This document shows, one piece after another, positions 9,148 to 18,532 of a DNA stretch of 64,000 nucleotides. Under the pieces are notes generated by a model. The model saw only the letters and a list, made by a program, of their open reading frames with translations. It was not told the origin of the DNA and ran no database searches. A program made the translations under genes and the position numbers. The stretch spans positions 558,001-622,000 of the forward strand of contig NZ_AP019827.1 in NCBI RefSeq assembly GCF_008327825.1. Reading direction: 5' to 3'. Numbering within the stretch: position 1 is the stretch's first letter; the number at the start of each line of letters is the position of its first letter. This DNA comes from Leptotrichia shahii (GTDB lineage: Bacteria > Fusobacteriota > Fusobacteriia > Fusobacteriales > Leptotrichiaceae).

Positions 9148-9894
9148 ATGAGAACTGTATTTTACCATCTTGTGCTTGTAGGTACTTTTATTTATGGAAG
9201 TATTTTTCATATCTGGTATCTAATATTTAATAGAGGTGAAAAAAGATACAGATATGTGTGTAGAGTAGCAAAAAATTGGGGAAAAAATTTAATATGGGGG
9301 TCTGGAAGTAAAGTAAATGTTATTTATAAAAATGGAAGTGAAGAGGAAGTAAGGAAAATACGAGAGAATAATGAAGCTGTCATATTAATTTCAAATCATC
9401 AGAGTAATGTTGATATTCCAGCATTACTTGGATATTTGCCACTTAATTTTTCATTTATTGCGAAGAAGGAAATGAAGAAATGGCCTGCTATTGGGCGATG
9501 GATGCGTTCGTTTGACTGTATTTTCTTGGATAGGAAAAATGCTAGGCAAGGGATGAAGGATATGAAGGATGCGATAAGTAAAATAAAAAAAGGGCATTCT
9601 TATGTGATTTTCCCTGAAGGAAGCAGAAGTAAGGATGGAACAATTGGAGAATTTAAAAAGGGAAGTTTTAAACTTGCGACTGATACAAATGCCAGAATAT
9701 TACCGATTACGATAGTGGGAACTTATGAGGTGCAAAGCCGTAAAAGTTTGAAAATAACACCAAACAAAAATATAAAAATTATTGTGGATAGACCAGTTGA
9801 GTTGAAAAATATGTCGAGGGAAGAAAAAAAAGACGTACATAATGTTGTAAATAAAATTATAAAGGATAATTATAAAGAGGGAAAAAATATTTAA
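9148..9894 (+). CDS. plsC: 1-acyl-sn-glycerol-3-phosphate acyltransferase
   Basis: A 248-residue membrane-associated acyltransferase that converts lysophosphatidic acid to phosphatidic acid in phospholipid synthesis. The NHQSNVD block contains the catalytic HX4D motif, followed by FIAKKEMKKWPAIG and the FPEGSRSKDG substrate-binding block. One hydrophobic N-terminal helix (residues 3-27) anchors it. A strong AAAGGAGG site precedes the ATG. It lies between recX and rdgB with short gaps, so probably forms one transcription unit. Confidence 0.93.
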   Translation: MRTVFYHLVLVGTFIYGSIFHIWYLIFNRGEKRYRYVCRVAKNWGKNLIWGSGSKVNVIYKNGSEEEVRKIRENNEAVILISNHQSNVDIPALLGYLPLNFSFIAKKEMKKWPAIGRWMRSFDCIFLDRKNARQGMKDMKDAISKIKKGHSYVIFPEGSRSKDGTIGEFKKGSFKLATDTNARILPITIVGTYEVQSRKSLKITPNKNIKIIVDRPVELKNMSREEKKDVHNVVNKIIKDNYKEGKNI

Positions 9895-9933
9895 TAAGGT
9901 CTAACTGAGGTCAGAAGAAAGGAAAGGAACGCT

Positions 9934-10527
9934 ATGAAAGTGTTTTTAGCAACTAAAAATAAGGGAAAAATAAAGGATTTTGAAAAACTGACGGAAGGGA
10001 TGGATTTGGAAGTTGTAACGATTTTAGATGGGCTGGATATCCCTGATGTTGTAGAAGATGGAAAGACTTTTGAAGAAAATTCTAGGAAGAAGGCAAAGGA
10101 AATAGCCGATTATACTCGAATTGTAACAATTTCTGATGATTCAGGGCTTTGTGTTGATAGTTTGGATGGAGGGCCTGGCGTTTATTCGGCAAGGTTTGCT
10201 GGAGAAAATGCGAGCGATAGAGAGAGAAATGAAAAATTGCTTGAAGTAATGAAAGATGTAAAGAAAGAGAATAGACAAGCGCATTTTGTGTCTGTTGTGA
10301 GTATTGCTTTTCCAAATGGAAAAATTCATTCGTTTCGTGGCGAAGTAAATGGAGAAATTTTGTTTGAGCTGAGAGGAAGTAATGGATTTGGGTATAATCC
10401 GTTATTTTATTCGTATGAGCTAAAAAAATCATTTGGAGAAGCTGATGATGAGGAGCGGAAAAGAGTTAGTCACAGGGCTAAAGCGTTTAGAAAACTAATT
10501 GATTCAGAACTTCTTAAAGAAAAATAA
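9934..10527 (+). CDS. rdgB: XTP/dITP diphosphatase (RdgB/HAM1 family)
   Basis: A house-cleaning nucleotidase that hydrolyses dITP, ITP and XTP to monophosphates, keeping deaminated purines out of DNA. The 197-residue length is typical. The N-terminal FLATKNKGKIKDFE is the nucleotide-binding motif, SDDSGLCVDSLDGGPGVYSARFAG is the metal and base site, and GFGYNPLF with SHRAKAFRKL closes the active site. No defects are visible. Confidence 0.96.
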   Translation: MKVFLATKNKGKIKDFEKLTEGMDLEVVTILDGLDIPDVVEDGKTFEENSRKKAKEIADYTRIVTISDDSGLCVDSLDGGPGVYSARFAGENASDRERNEKLLEVMKDVKKENRQAHFVSVVSIAFPNGKIHSFRGEVNGEILFELRGSNGFGYNPLFYSYELKKSFGEADDEERKRVSHRAKAFRKLIDSELLKEK

Positions 10528-10582
10528 TATTTTTATTCTTAATTTTGAAATTATTTAGAAAAAAGCTGGAAAGGAGCTTGTT

Positions 10583-11104
10583 ATGGAACTTACTGATGAA
10601 AAAATTGAACTGAATGGATTGATTCATAAGGGAGTGGGTAAAATTCTGATACTAATGGCAGTATTATCGGTTGTGTATGGAGCGGTATTTTCGATTATAG
10701 AGAAGACTTATCATATGCAGGTTGTTGCGGCATTTTTGCCAGTTGCTGCCATTGTTGTCTGGATTTTGTTTATTTTTTTGCGAATCGACAGGCTAAAACT
10801 GGAAAAGGGAGAACTTTTGCTAAATAAGAAAAATTTAGATAAAAAAAATGTCTCGGGATATATGGATAAATATGTAGGAACACCAAGAATACATTTTACA
10901 GTAGACGGACAGGAAATTTTATTTGAACCTTATGTAAATCGGTACAGCAGAAGCGATACATCTAACAAAATCACAGCCATAGGATTTTTTCTAAAGGAAA
11001 AAGGAATTCCTGAAATAAAATATCAAAAACTCTATCGTAAAATTTTGCTTTTAAGATTAGTTATAATTTTAGGAATTGTTGCTCCAGTAATTTTTACAGT
11101 TTAA
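10583..11104 (+). CDS. Membrane protein of unknown function
   Basis: A 173-residue protein with three predicted membrane helices (about residues 18-40, 46-67 and 153-172). A soluble loop of about 80 residues lies between the second and third (EPYVNRYSRSDTSNK). I recognise no family. The layout, two helices then a cytoplasmic domain then one helix, resembles small envelope proteins. It is 16 bp upstream of alr and probably co-transcribed with it. AAAGGAGC precedes the ATG. Confidence 0.6.
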   Translation: MELTDEKIELNGLIHKGVGKILILMAVLSVVYGAVFSIIEKTYHMQVVAAFLPVAAIVVWILFIFLRIDRLKLEKGELLLNKKNLDKKNVSGYMDKYVGTPRIHFTVDGQEILFEPYVNRYSRSDTSNKITAIGFFLKEKGIPEIKYQKLYRKILLLRLVIILGIVAPVIFTV

Positions 11105-11120
11105 GGGAAATAAAAATACA

Positions 11121-12299
11121 ATGTTGGTAAATCTGAAAATAAATAAATTAAATTTAGAAAAAAATTTAAAAATAGTCCGTTCCATTAATAAAAGCCTTAT
11201 TTGCGTAATCAAAGATAATTCCTACGGGCTAGGAATTGAAAATATCCTGCCAATACTTCTCGAAAACAAATGTGATTATTTTGCAGTGGCATATATTGAA
11301 GAAGTGGTAAAAATTCAAAAGGTGCTGGAAAATTTAAAATTAAAAAAACAGAATGATAAAATAAAAGTAATGGCTCTTAATTATGTAAAGCCTGAAAATG
11401 TGGAATATGCAATAAAGAATAATATTGAATTAACAGTTTTTAACTTTTCCCAGTTGATTGATTATCTAAAAATTTTGAATAAATCTTTTGAAAATGCTAC
11501 GCTAAAAATCCATATAAAAGTAAATATTGGAATGAATCGGCTCGGATTTGATGAAAATGAGATTTTGGAATTAATTGAAATAATAAAAAAATATGAAATA
11601 GATCCTTTAAATAATGAATCAAAAAATAAAGTTCTAAAAAATAAAATAGAGATAATCTCGATATTTTCGCATATTTCTGATGCTGAAAATCAGGTTGAAA
11701 CAGAAAAGCAAGTTGAAAAATATGAAAGAATCTTAAAAATATTTGACGAAAATAATATAAAATATCAGTATAAACATTTACAGGCAAGCCCGTTACTCTT
11801 TAAATATGGACAAAAATACAATTATGATTTTGCACGAGTAGGAATGGCACTTTATGGAATGGAGCCTTTGTCTTATGATGTGGGATTATTAGATGTTATA
11901 ACGGTAAAGTCGCAAATTATAAACATAAGAAATGTAAAGAAAAATGATAAAATTTCCTATGGAGGCAAAGGCATTGTAAAGCAGGATTCTAAAATAGGAA
12001 TTGTCGCAATAGGCTACGCCCACGGACTTCAAAAGCAGATTGAAAATTCAAGGGAAGCATACGTTTTAGTAAATGGTCAAAAAGCTAAGATTATTGGAGA
12101 AATTTGCATGGATATGATTTTTGTTGATTTGACGGATATAGAAAATGTGGAAGTGAATGATGAAGTTGTGATTGTTGGAAGTCAGAAGAATATTGAAAAT
12201 GGAATTACCAAGAGAATAACATTAAGGCAAGTAGCGAAATGGGCTGGGACAATACAAGATGATGTTTTAACAAAATTTGGAGGAATAAAAAAACAGTAG
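11121..12299 (+). CDS. alr: Alanine racemase
   Basis: A PLP enzyme that makes D-alanine for peptidoglycan. The 392-residue length is normal. The PLP lysine lies in CVIKDNSYGLG near residue 31, a variant of the usual VKANAYGHG. The RVGMALYG block binds the phosphate, SYGGKG starts the C-terminal beta domain, and GYAHG is near the catalytic Tyr region. It shares a cell-wall theme with murA. Its stop codon is inside the terminator hairpin that follows. Confidence 0.95.
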   Translation: MLVNLKINKLNLEKNLKIVRSINKSLICVIKDNSYGLGIENILPILLENKCDYFAVAYIEEVVKIQKVLENLKLKKQNDKIKVMALNYVKPENVEYAIKNNIELTVFNFSQLIDYLKILNKSFENATLKIHIKVNIGMNRLGFDENEILELIEIIKKYEIDPLNNESKNKVLKNKIEIISIFSHISDAENQVETEKQVEKYERILKIFDENNIKYQYKHLQASPLLFKYGQKYNYDFARVGMALYGMEPLSYDVGLLDVITVKSQIINIRNVKKNDKISYGGKGIVKQDSKIGIVAIGYAHGLQKQIENSREAYVLVNGQKAKIIGEICMDMIFVDLTDIENVEVNDEVVIVGSQKNIENGITKRITLRQVAKWAGTIQDDVLTKFGGIKKQ

Positions 12300-12340
12300 A
12301 TTGATTTGGAATTAAATCTTTTTACTGTTTTTATTTTTTA
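12291..12340 (+). terminator. Terminator overlapping the alr stop codon
   Basis: AAACAGTA (12291-12298) pairs with TACTGTTT (12323-12330) and is followed by a T-rich tail. The left arm contains the first base of the TAG stop codon of alr and the bases just before it. Confidence 0.65.
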
Positions 12341-12380
12341 TTTTAAAAAATTTTTTCGAGCTGCTTTTTTTTACAATAGA

Positions 12381-12485
12381 TTTGTTCAATAATTTAAATT
12401 TTTTTATTTTTATAAGGGGTCAAGATCCTTTGTTTCAAAACATTTGTTTTATTAAATTTTAAATATATATAGTTTCTGAACAAGT
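12381..12485 (+). repeat. MITE-like palindromic repeat, family 1, copy 1
   Basis: Imperfect terminal inverted repeats GTTCAATAAT (12384-12393) and GTTTCTGAAC (12472-12481) flank an internal hairpin AAGGGGTCAAGATCCTTTG at 12414-12432. The same arrangement occurs at 25.65 and 43.35 kb and, partly, at 27.26 and 38.96 kb. The rest of the 526-bp alr-pepT gap is AT-rich. It includes two short stretches that read like coding remnants in different frames (about 12540-12600 and 12607-12688), which I cannot assign. Confidence 0.65.
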
Positions 12486-12825
12486 TTAATATTTTTTTAT
12501 GTAAAAGAATAGGTGTATTGTGTAATCAAGAAATATAAGAAAAAGGATTAATTCATTTAGGCGAAGAAATTACTCCAAAAAAAATTAAAATTGATTTTTT
12601 TTAATTAAGAAAAATATAATTATCAAGATGAAATACTCGATATTCATAATGTGTACGCTTCTTTCTGTTATTTACATATTGGAGTGTAACGGTTTGTTAT
12701 ATCATAAAAAAAAGAGAAAACTGCCTAAAATTTTCTATTTTTTGAATGAAGCAAATGTGATATAATGAAAATATAAAAATAAACTTGAAAAAGAAAATTT
12801 TAAAAGTAAAAGAGGAGTGAGAAAA

Positions 12826-14055
12826 ATGTATAAGATATTAAAAGATAGATTTTTAAGATATGTGAAATTTGAGACAAGATCGGATGAGAAAAGTGAGACT
12901 ATTCCGTCGACACCGACGCAAATTGAGTTTGCGAAGATTCTCGTGAGGGAATTGGAAGAGATTGGGATGGAAAATGTGTATGTGAATGATGCTTGTTTTG
13001 TAAATGCGACATTACCTGGGAATATTGATAAAGATGTACCTGTGATTGGATTTATTGCACATATGGATACTGCGGATTTTAATGCAGTTAATGTTAATCC
13101 ACAAATTGTGGAAAACTATGATGGAAAAGATATTGTACTGAATGAGGCGAAGGATATTGTGCTGTCGGTTGAGGAGTTTCCTAATTTGAAGAATTATGTT
13201 GGGAAAACAGTGATTACTACTGATGGAACTACACTTTTAGGAGCTGATGATAAGTCCGGAATTGTGGAAATTGTTGAAGCGATGAAATATTTGATTGAGC
13301 ATCCTGAGATTAAGCATGGGATTGTGAAAGTAGCGTTTGGACCTGATGAGGAAATTGGGCGTGGGGCAGATAATTTTAATGTGGAAGAATTTAGGGCGGA
13401 TTTTGCGTATACGATGGATGGAGGACCTGTTGGAGAGCTTGAATACGAAAGTTTTAATGCTGCTGGAGCTGTTTTCAAGATAAGAGGTAAGAGCGTACAT
13501 CCTGGAACTGCAAAAGGAAAATTGATAAATGCAAGTTTGATTGCAGCAGAAGTTGTGAACAGTTTTCCAGCTGATGAAGTGCCTGAAAAGACAGAAGGTT
13601 ATGAAGGGTTCTATTTCCTTGATAAAATCAGTGCAAATTGTGAAGAAGCTGAATTGTCGTATATTTTGAGAGATCATGACAGAGAAAAATTTGAGATGAA
13701 GAAAAAATTTGCGGCAAATGTTGCGAAAAAAATTAATGAAAAATATGGAAAAGAATTGGTGAGTGTCGAAATAAAAGATCAATATTACAACATGGGAGAG
13801 ATAATTAAAGATCACATGAATGTTGTGGAAATTGCTGAAAAGGCGATGAAAAATTTAGGAATAAAGCCAATAATTCAGCCAATTCGTGGTGGAACTGACG
13901 GGTCAAAAATTTCATTTATGGGACTTCCTACACCAAATATTTTTGCAGGTGGAGAAAATTTTCATGGAAAATATGAGTTTGTTGCACTTGAAAGTATGAT
14001 TTTAGCAACTGATGTAATTGTAGAAATTGTGAGGTTGAATGGAGAAGGGAAATAA
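12826..14055 (+). CDS. pepT: Peptidase T (tripeptide aminopeptidase)
   Basis: A zinc aminopeptidase of the M20 family that removes the N-terminal residue from tripeptides. The 409-residue length is normal. Metal and catalytic residues lie in GFIAHMDTAD, LLGADDKSGI, GPDEEIGRGAD, YTMDGG and near the end in IFAGGENFHGKYEF. GGTDGSKISFMGLPTPN is the family signature. The ATG at 12826 is spaced correctly from AGAGGAG; an in-frame GTG at 12817 is part of that ribosome site. An extended -10 (TGATATAAT) lies at 12758-12766. Confidence 0.95.
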   Translation: MYKILKDRFLRYVKFETRSDEKSETIPSTPTQIEFAKILVRELEEIGMENVYVNDACFVNATLPGNIDKDVPVIGFIAHMDTADFNAVNVNPQIVENYDGKDIVLNEAKDIVLSVEEFPNLKNYVGKTVITTDGTTLLGADDKSGIVEIVEAMKYLIEHPEIKHGIVKVAFGPDEEIGRGADNFNVEEFRADFAYTMDGGPVGELEYESFNAAGAVFKIRGKSVHPGTAKGKLINASLIAAEVVNSFPADEVPEKTEGYEGFYFLDKISANCEEAELSYILRDHDREKFEMKKKFAANVAKKINEKYGKELVSVEIKDQYYNMGEIIKDHMNVVEIAEKAMKNLGIKPIIQPIRGGTDGSKISFMGLPTPNIFAGGENFHGKYEFVALESMILATDVIVEIVRLNGEGK

Positions 14056-14058
14056 TGA

Positions 14059-14805
14059 ATGAGAAAAGCGTTAGTGAAAACATATATATATGAATTAATT
14101 TTTTTGTGTATTTATTTAACAGTTATGAATAAACTTTTGGAAATTTTTGAAGAAAAATTTATTTTAGGAGTTTTCATAATTTTAATAATAAACATAGTGG
14201 TGTTTTTTTATTTGATAATTTATTTAATAATTTCTTTAAGATCCCAATATCATGTGTATAAATTGAATCTTTCAAAAAGTATTGTGATGGAGAAAAAACT
14301 ATATAAGATGACAAAAATTAATATTAAGAAAGATATTCACAGAATTAATTTGTCAGCTTATTACAGGTTATTAAATGAAGAGGAAGAAGCATTGAGATAT
14401 TTGAATGAAGTGAGAATAAGTAGGTTTACATTCCCAATAGTGAGATGTTGTTATTATATGAATTTAGCAGAATATAAATATTACCATGGGAAAAAAGAAG
14501 AAGCTAGAAAAATATTTGATGAGAATATTAAGAAGGAATCTAACAAAAACTTATTAGAAATTTTTTTAGATTATGAAGATAATCCTGAACAGAAGGTTTT
14601 TGAACTTGAAAAAATATTACCAAAACAGAGAAATAGGTTGTATAAAATGCAAGTGGAGAATGCTTTGGCAATAACATACGAAGAAATTGGAGATTTTGAA
14701 AAAGCAATGAAATTTTATAAGAAAGTGGCTGAAAAAGAGAGTGAAATTTATTTTGTTAAAATTGCTAAAGAAAAGGTTTTGGAATTATCTTCAAAAGGAT
14801 ATTAA
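14059..14805 (+). CDS. Membrane-anchored TPR-like protein
   Basis: A 248-residue protein with two N-terminal membrane helices (about residues 8-28 and 36-60). A helical domain follows with TPR-like pairs: NLSAYYRLLNEEEEALRYL, YYMNLAEYKYYHGKKEEARKIF and ALAITYEEIGDFEKAMKFY. No specific function is recognisable. It starts 3 bp after the pepT stop and is probably translated from the same mRNA. Confidence 0.65.
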   Translation: MRKALVKTYIYELIFLCIYLTVMNKLLEIFEEKFILGVFIILIINIVVFFYLIIYLIISLRSQYHVYKLNLSKSIVMEKKLYKMTKINIKKDIHRINLSAYYRLLNEEEEALRYLNEVRISRFTFPIVRCCYYMNLAEYKYYHGKKEEARKIFDENIKKESNKNLLEIFLDYEDNPEQKVFELEKILPKQRNRLYKMQVENALAITYEEIGDFEKAMKFYKKVAEKESEIYFVKIAKEKVLELSSKGY

Positions 14806-14862
14806 AGTTTTAAATTATTTTCTTGAAGATAGATGATTTAAGAAGAAAATTTTGAAAAAGTG

Positions 14863-14891
14863 TTGAAATTATAGCGTATTTTGTGTTAAAA
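14863..14891 (+). promoter_or_regulatory. Promoter of guaB
   Basis: TTGAAA (14863-14868), a 17-bp spacer ending TGTG, and TTAAAA (14886-14891) lie about 105 bp before the start. No purine riboswitch-like conserved core is visible in the leader. Confidence 0.45.
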
Positions 14892-14997
14892 TATTATAAT
14901 TAAAAAAGTAACGTAAAAATATGGTTTAGTTAGGGAAATTTTGGAAAAAAGCAAAAAATAAGCAAAATTTAAAAACAAAACAAGGAGGATGTTTAAA

Positions 14998-16473
14998 ATG
15001 AGTCAAAAAGATAAAGTTGTAATTTCCGAAGGATTGACTTTTGATGATGTGTTGCTGATTCCGCAAGCATCGAATGTTGTGCCGCATGAAGTTTCGTTAA
15101 AAACTAATTTAACTAAAAATTTGGTGTTGAATATTCCGATTTTGAGTGCTGCGATGGATACGGTCACAGAATCGAAACTTGCAATTGCACTTGCGAGAGA
15201 AGGTGGGATTGGTTTTATTCATAAAAATATGACAATTGAAAGACAGGCTGAAGAGGTATCGAGAGTAAAAAGATATGAAAGCGGGATGATTACAAATCCT
15301 ATTACATTAAAGGAAGATGCAATTTTAAAAGATGCTAATGATTTGATGAGAAATTATAAAGTTTCTGGATTGCCTGTAGTTGATAATGAAGGTAATTTAA
15401 AGGGAATTATTACGAATCGTGACTTAAAATACAGAGAGGACTTGTCATTAAAAGTTGTGGATATTATGACAAAGGATAATTTGGTAACTGCACCTGTTGG
15501 AACGACTTTGGAAGGGGCAAAATCTATTCTTTTGGAAAATAGAATTGAAAAATTGCCTATTGTAGAAGGTACTAAATTAAAAGGTCTGATTACAATTAAG
15601 GATATTGACAATGTTATTAATTACCCTAATGCCGCAAAAGATAAGGAAGGAAGACTTAGAGTTGGAGCAGGAGTTGGAATTGGGACTGATACTTTAAGAA
15701 GAGTAACTGCATTAGTTGAAGCTGGAGTTGATATTATTGCAATTGATTCGGCTCATGGACATTCGATTGGAGTTATTAATAAAATAAAGGAAATTAGAGG
15801 GGCCTTTCCTGATTTAGATATTATTGGTGGAAATATTGTAACTCCAGAAGCTGCGCTTGACTTAATTGAAGCTGGGGTAAATGCAGTTAAAGTTGGAGTT
15901 GGGCCTGGGTCTATTTGTACAACTAGAGTTGTATCAGGAGTTGGAGTGCCACAAATAACAGCTGTTATGAATATTGCAGAAGTTTGTAAGGATAAGGGAA
16001 TTGGAGTTATTGCAGATGGTGGTATTAAATTGTCTGGAGATGTTGTAAAGGCGATTGCAGCTGGAGCCGATTGCGTAATGCTTGGAGGGATGCTTGCAGG
16101 AACTGATGAAGCACCTGGAGAAGAAATTCTTTATAACGGTAGAAAGTTTAAGACTTATGCTGGAATGGGATCGCTTGCGGCAATGAAGAGAGGAAGCAGC
16201 GACAGATATTTTCAGCTTGAGGCAGCAACTGAAAAATTAGTTCCAGAAGGAATTGAATCAATGGTTCCGCATAAAGGTGCATTAAAAGATACAGTTTACC
16301 AAATTTGCGGTGGGCTTCGTTCTGGAATGGGATACTGCGGAACACCTACAATTAAAGAATTAAAAGAAAATGGAAAATTTGTAAAAATAACAGGAGCTGG
16401 ACTTAAGGAAAGCCATCCTCACGATGTTATAATTACAAAAGAAGCACCTAACTATAACAATTCAAATAATTAA
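14998..16473 (+). CDS. guaB: Inosine-5'-monophosphate dehydrogenase
   Basis: Oxidises IMP to XMP with NAD, the first step to GMP. The 491-residue product has the N-terminal [15 protein letters not shown] motif. Two CBS domains follow (about residues 95-205, seen as [11 protein letters not shown] and [11 protein letters not shown]). The barrel then has AIDSAHGHS, the catalytic-Cys loop [21 protein letters not shown], and the flap region [11 protein letters not shown]. The ATG at 14998 is chosen over 14989 because AAGGAGGA overlaps the earlier codon. Confidence 0.97.
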   Translation: MSQKDKVVISEGLTFDDVLLIPQASNVVPHEVSLKTNLTKNLVLNIPILSAAMDTVTESKLAIALAREGGIGFIHKNMTIERQAEEVSRVKRYESGMITNPITLKEDAILKDANDLMRNYKVSGLPVVDNEGNLKGIITNRDLKYREDLSLKVVDIMTKDNLVTAPVGTTLEGAKSILLENRIEKLPIVEGTKLKGLITIKDIDNVINYPNAAKDKEGRLRVGAGVGIGTDTLRRVTALVEAGVDIIAIDSAHGHSIGVINKIKEIRGAFPDLDIIGGNIVTPEAALDLIEAGVNAVKVGVGPGSICTTRVVSGVGVPQITAVMNIAEVCKDKGIGVIADGGIKLSGDVVKAIAAGADCVMLGGMLAGTDEAPGEEILYNGRKFKTYAGMGSLAAMKRGSSDRYFQLEAATEKLVPEGIESMVPHKGALKDTVYQICGGLRSGMGYCGTPTIKELKENGKFVKITGAGLKESHPHDVIITKEAPNYNNSNN

Positions 16474-16531
16474 TAATTTTTAACAAAATATAGCAGGAAG
16501 CTTCTTTGAGAGTAATGAAAATATTATAAAT

Positions 16532-16551
16532 AAGGGGTTAAAACCTCCTTG
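16532..16551. repeat. Degenerate AAGGGG...CCTTG hairpin
   Basis: AAGGGGTTAAAACCTCCTTG is an imperfect palindrome of the same style as the family-1 core, followed by TCA as in other copies. It lies between guaB and the next gene and may act as a weak hairpin. There is no T run, so a terminator is unlikely. Confidence 0.4.
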
Positions 16552-16600
16552 TCAAAAAATAATGGAAGATATGTTTATAAAGTAAAGGAAAAATAAGAAG

Positions 16601-17188
16601 ATGAAAAAAGTAAAAAAATTAGCACTTTTATTTATATTGGTGTTGGGAATAAGTGCCTTATCTTATTCTTATGAAGATTATTATCAAAAGGTTTATACTG
16701 TAAAAATTTCTAAGAATGATTTGTTTAAAGTCGTAAATGCTACTAAAGATCAGCAGAAAAAATTGTCAAAAATATTTGATGAATATCAGAAAAAGGCTGA
16801 AGGAGTAGAAAAGAATCTAGTGCAGTTTGAAGTGAAAAAAGATAAAATTGGAAAAATTGAAGAAGATAGATATAGAGCAATTGCGAGAGTTTTGTCTAAT
16901 GAGCAGCTGGAAGCCTATAATTCTTATATAAATTTGCAAAAGGAAATGTTTAATGAAAAAAATGATAAAGTTAAAAATTTTGTTGACAGTCTTGATTTGA
17001 CAAATGTTCAAAAATCACGCATTTTAAAATATGAAAGGGATTTTAAGCGGGAAGTTGGTAAATTGAAAGATCAAAGGTTGACAGAAGATGGATTTGTAGC
17101 TAAATATAATGAATTAAGACAACAAAGAAATGAAAAAATGAAAACTGTTTTGCTGGATGAGCAAGTGAAATTGATAGAAAATTTTTAA
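16601..17188 (+). CDS. Secreted helical protein, function unknown (possibly Spy/CpxP-like)
   Basis: A 195-residue protein with a clear signal peptide (MKKVKKLALLFILVLGISA, cleavage likely near residue 22-24). The mature part is charged and mainly helical. Two segments with an L-T-x-x-Q-like pattern (NATKDQQKKLSKIFDEY and DLTNVQKSRILKYER) recall the LTxxQ motif of periplasmic Spy/CpxP-type proteins. That resemblance is short and not decisive. The gene appears monocistronic. Confidence 0.55.
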   Translation: MKKVKKLALLFILVLGISALSYSYEDYYQKVYTVKISKNDLFKVVNATKDQQKKLSKIFDEYQKKAEGVEKNLVQFEVKKDKIGKIEEDRYRAIARVLSNEQLEAYNSYINLQKEMFNEKNDKVKNFVDSLDLTNVQKSRILKYERDFKREVGKLKDQRLTEDGFVAKYNELRQQRNEKMKTVLLDEQVKLIENF

Positions 17189-17192
17189 AGTA

Positions 17193-17596
17193 TTGACAAA
17201 AGTGATAAAAAAATGGTAGAATACGATGATTATTAATATAAATCACACTTTGTATTATTTATGGATAGGGTGTTGTAATATTTATTCTGGATCATTGAAC
17301 TATAAAATTTATTATCTTAGGTTGATTGTAAAAGCAATAAAGATTGAATAGCAGTAGTATTTATGCTTACAGGGGATTAGGATTTCCTGTCGGAGAGTGT
17401 AGAAAAATAAGAAATTAATCATAAAAGTACTGCATTTTTCAAATTTTTAGACTTTTATAAATGATTATCTAGTAAAGAACTAAGGTTTCTTGTCAAGATA
17501 AAAAAATTAGTTTTGAGATGAATAGATTAAAGAATTACAATCTGTCTTTTGAAGAAAAGTGGGAGAAAAACCAAAAAAATTAGGAGGAAAAACGTA
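17193..17596 (+). promoter_or_regulatory. rpsB promoter and long leader
   Basis: TTGACA (17193-17198) and TAGAAT (17217-17222), 18 bp apart, lie about 375 nt before the rpsB start codon. The leader carries several possible hairpins, including CAGGGGATTAGGATTTCCTG at 17370-17389, and contains a family-3 repeat. A long untranslated leader would suit autogenous control by ribosomal protein S2, but no conserved S2-binding structure is recognised. No gene is visible in this 408-bp gap. Confidence 0.45.
17360..17473 (+). repeat. Family-3 repeat upstream of rpsB
   Basis: The hairpin CAGGGGATTAGGATTTCCTG is followed by TCGGAGAGTG, then AGAAAAATAAGAAATTAATC, and ends ACTTTTATAAATGATT. The same blocks in the same order recur just upstream of the fni gene at 25.76-25.88 kb. 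Both copies end within about 30-130 bp of a start codon. Confidence 0.5.
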
Positions 17597-18382
17597 ATGG
17601 CAGTTATTACAATGAAACAATTATTAGAAGTGGGAGCACATTTTGGACATCAGGCAAAAAGATGGAATCCTAAAATGAAACCATATATCTTTACAGAAAG
17701 AAACGGAATCCACATTTTGGACTTGCACCAAACTTTGGGAGCAACTGAAGCAGCTTATGAATTTGTTAGACAAATTTCTGAAGAAGGTGGAAAAGTATTA
17801 TTTGTTGGAACAAAAAAACAAGCTCAAGAAGCTATTAAAGAAGAAGCAGAAAGAGCTGGAGGATTTTATGTAAATCACAGATGGTTAGGTGGATTATTAA
17901 CTAACTTGGAAACTATCAAAAAAAGAGTAAAAAGATTAAAAGAATTAGAAGAAATGGATGCTGATGGGACTTTAGATACAGCTTACACTAAAAAAGAAGC
18001 TGGATTATTAAGAAAAGAAATGGCAAAACTTTCTAAAAATATCGGTGGAATCAAAGAAATGAATACTTTACCAGCTGCATTATTTGTAGTTGATATCAAA
18101 AAAGAATTCTTAGCATTAGAAGAAGCTAAAAAATTAGGAATTCCTGTAATCGCATTAATTGATACAAATGTAGATCCTGATTTAGTAACTTACAAAATTC
18201 CTGCAAATGATGATGCTATAAGATCGGTAAAATTATTTGCACAAGTTATTGCAAATGCTGCAATTGAAGGAAATGGTGGAATTGAAAATATTTCTGAAGG
18301 GGCAGAAGTGGAAGTTCCTGCAAACGAAGAAATCGTTGAAGAAGTAGTAGAAGAAGTTATAGAAGAAACTACAGAAGCATAA
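17597..18382 (+). CDS. rpsB: 30S ribosomal protein S2
   Basis: The 261-residue protein matches S2 throughout: [29 protein letters not shown], the ILDLHQT segment, [10 protein letters not shown] and the [14 protein letters not shown] block. The C-terminal tail is acidic ([14 protein letters not shown]). The ATG at 17597 follows AGGAGG; the frame stays open upstream to 17549 but that extension ([10 protein letters not shown]) has no homology-like features. Downstream, AGGGGAA and TTCCCCT at about 18420-18442 form a hairpin without a T run. Confidence 0.97.
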   Translation: MAVITMKQLLEVGAHFGHQAKRWNPKMKPYIFTERNGIHILDLHQTLGATEAAYEFVRQISEEGGKVLFVGTKKQAQEAIKEEAERAGGFYVNHRWLGGLLTNLETIKKRVKRLKELEEMDADGTLDTAYTKKEAGLLRKEMAKLSKNIGGIKEMNTLPAALFVVDIKKEFLALEEAKKLGIPVIALIDTNVDPDLVTYKIPANDDAIRSVKLFAQVIANAAIEGNGGIENISEGAEVEVPANEEIVEEVVEEVIEETTEA

Positions 18383-18532
18383 TCTAAAATATAATTAAGA
18401 AAATCAAATAAAAATAATAGGGGAATAAATCCATTCCCCTGTTGTTGCAAAAATAGTAATTTTAAATTACTCAAAAAATAAACTCGTGTTTCTATTGGTT
18501 AAAATAAAAATAAAAAGGAATGGTGAGAAATT

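Noticed and set aside
12540..12690. Coding-like stretches in the alr-pepT gap
   Set aside because: Two short segments in different frames read plausibly but match no family that I recognise, so they are mentioned only as possible debris.
13237..13815. Long open frame (192 codons) on the - strand inside pepT
   Set aside because: It is fully antisense to a well-supported enzyme, its composition is that of a mirrored coding frame, and it has no ribosome site.
14806..14997. Purine riboswitch before guaB
   Set aside because: No conserved purine-riboswitch core or P1-P3 pairing pattern was found; only a promoter is visible.
17549..17596. N-terminal extension of rpsB starting [10 protein letters not shown]
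   Set aside because: The strong AGGAGG and the conserved S2 N-terminus place the start at 17597.
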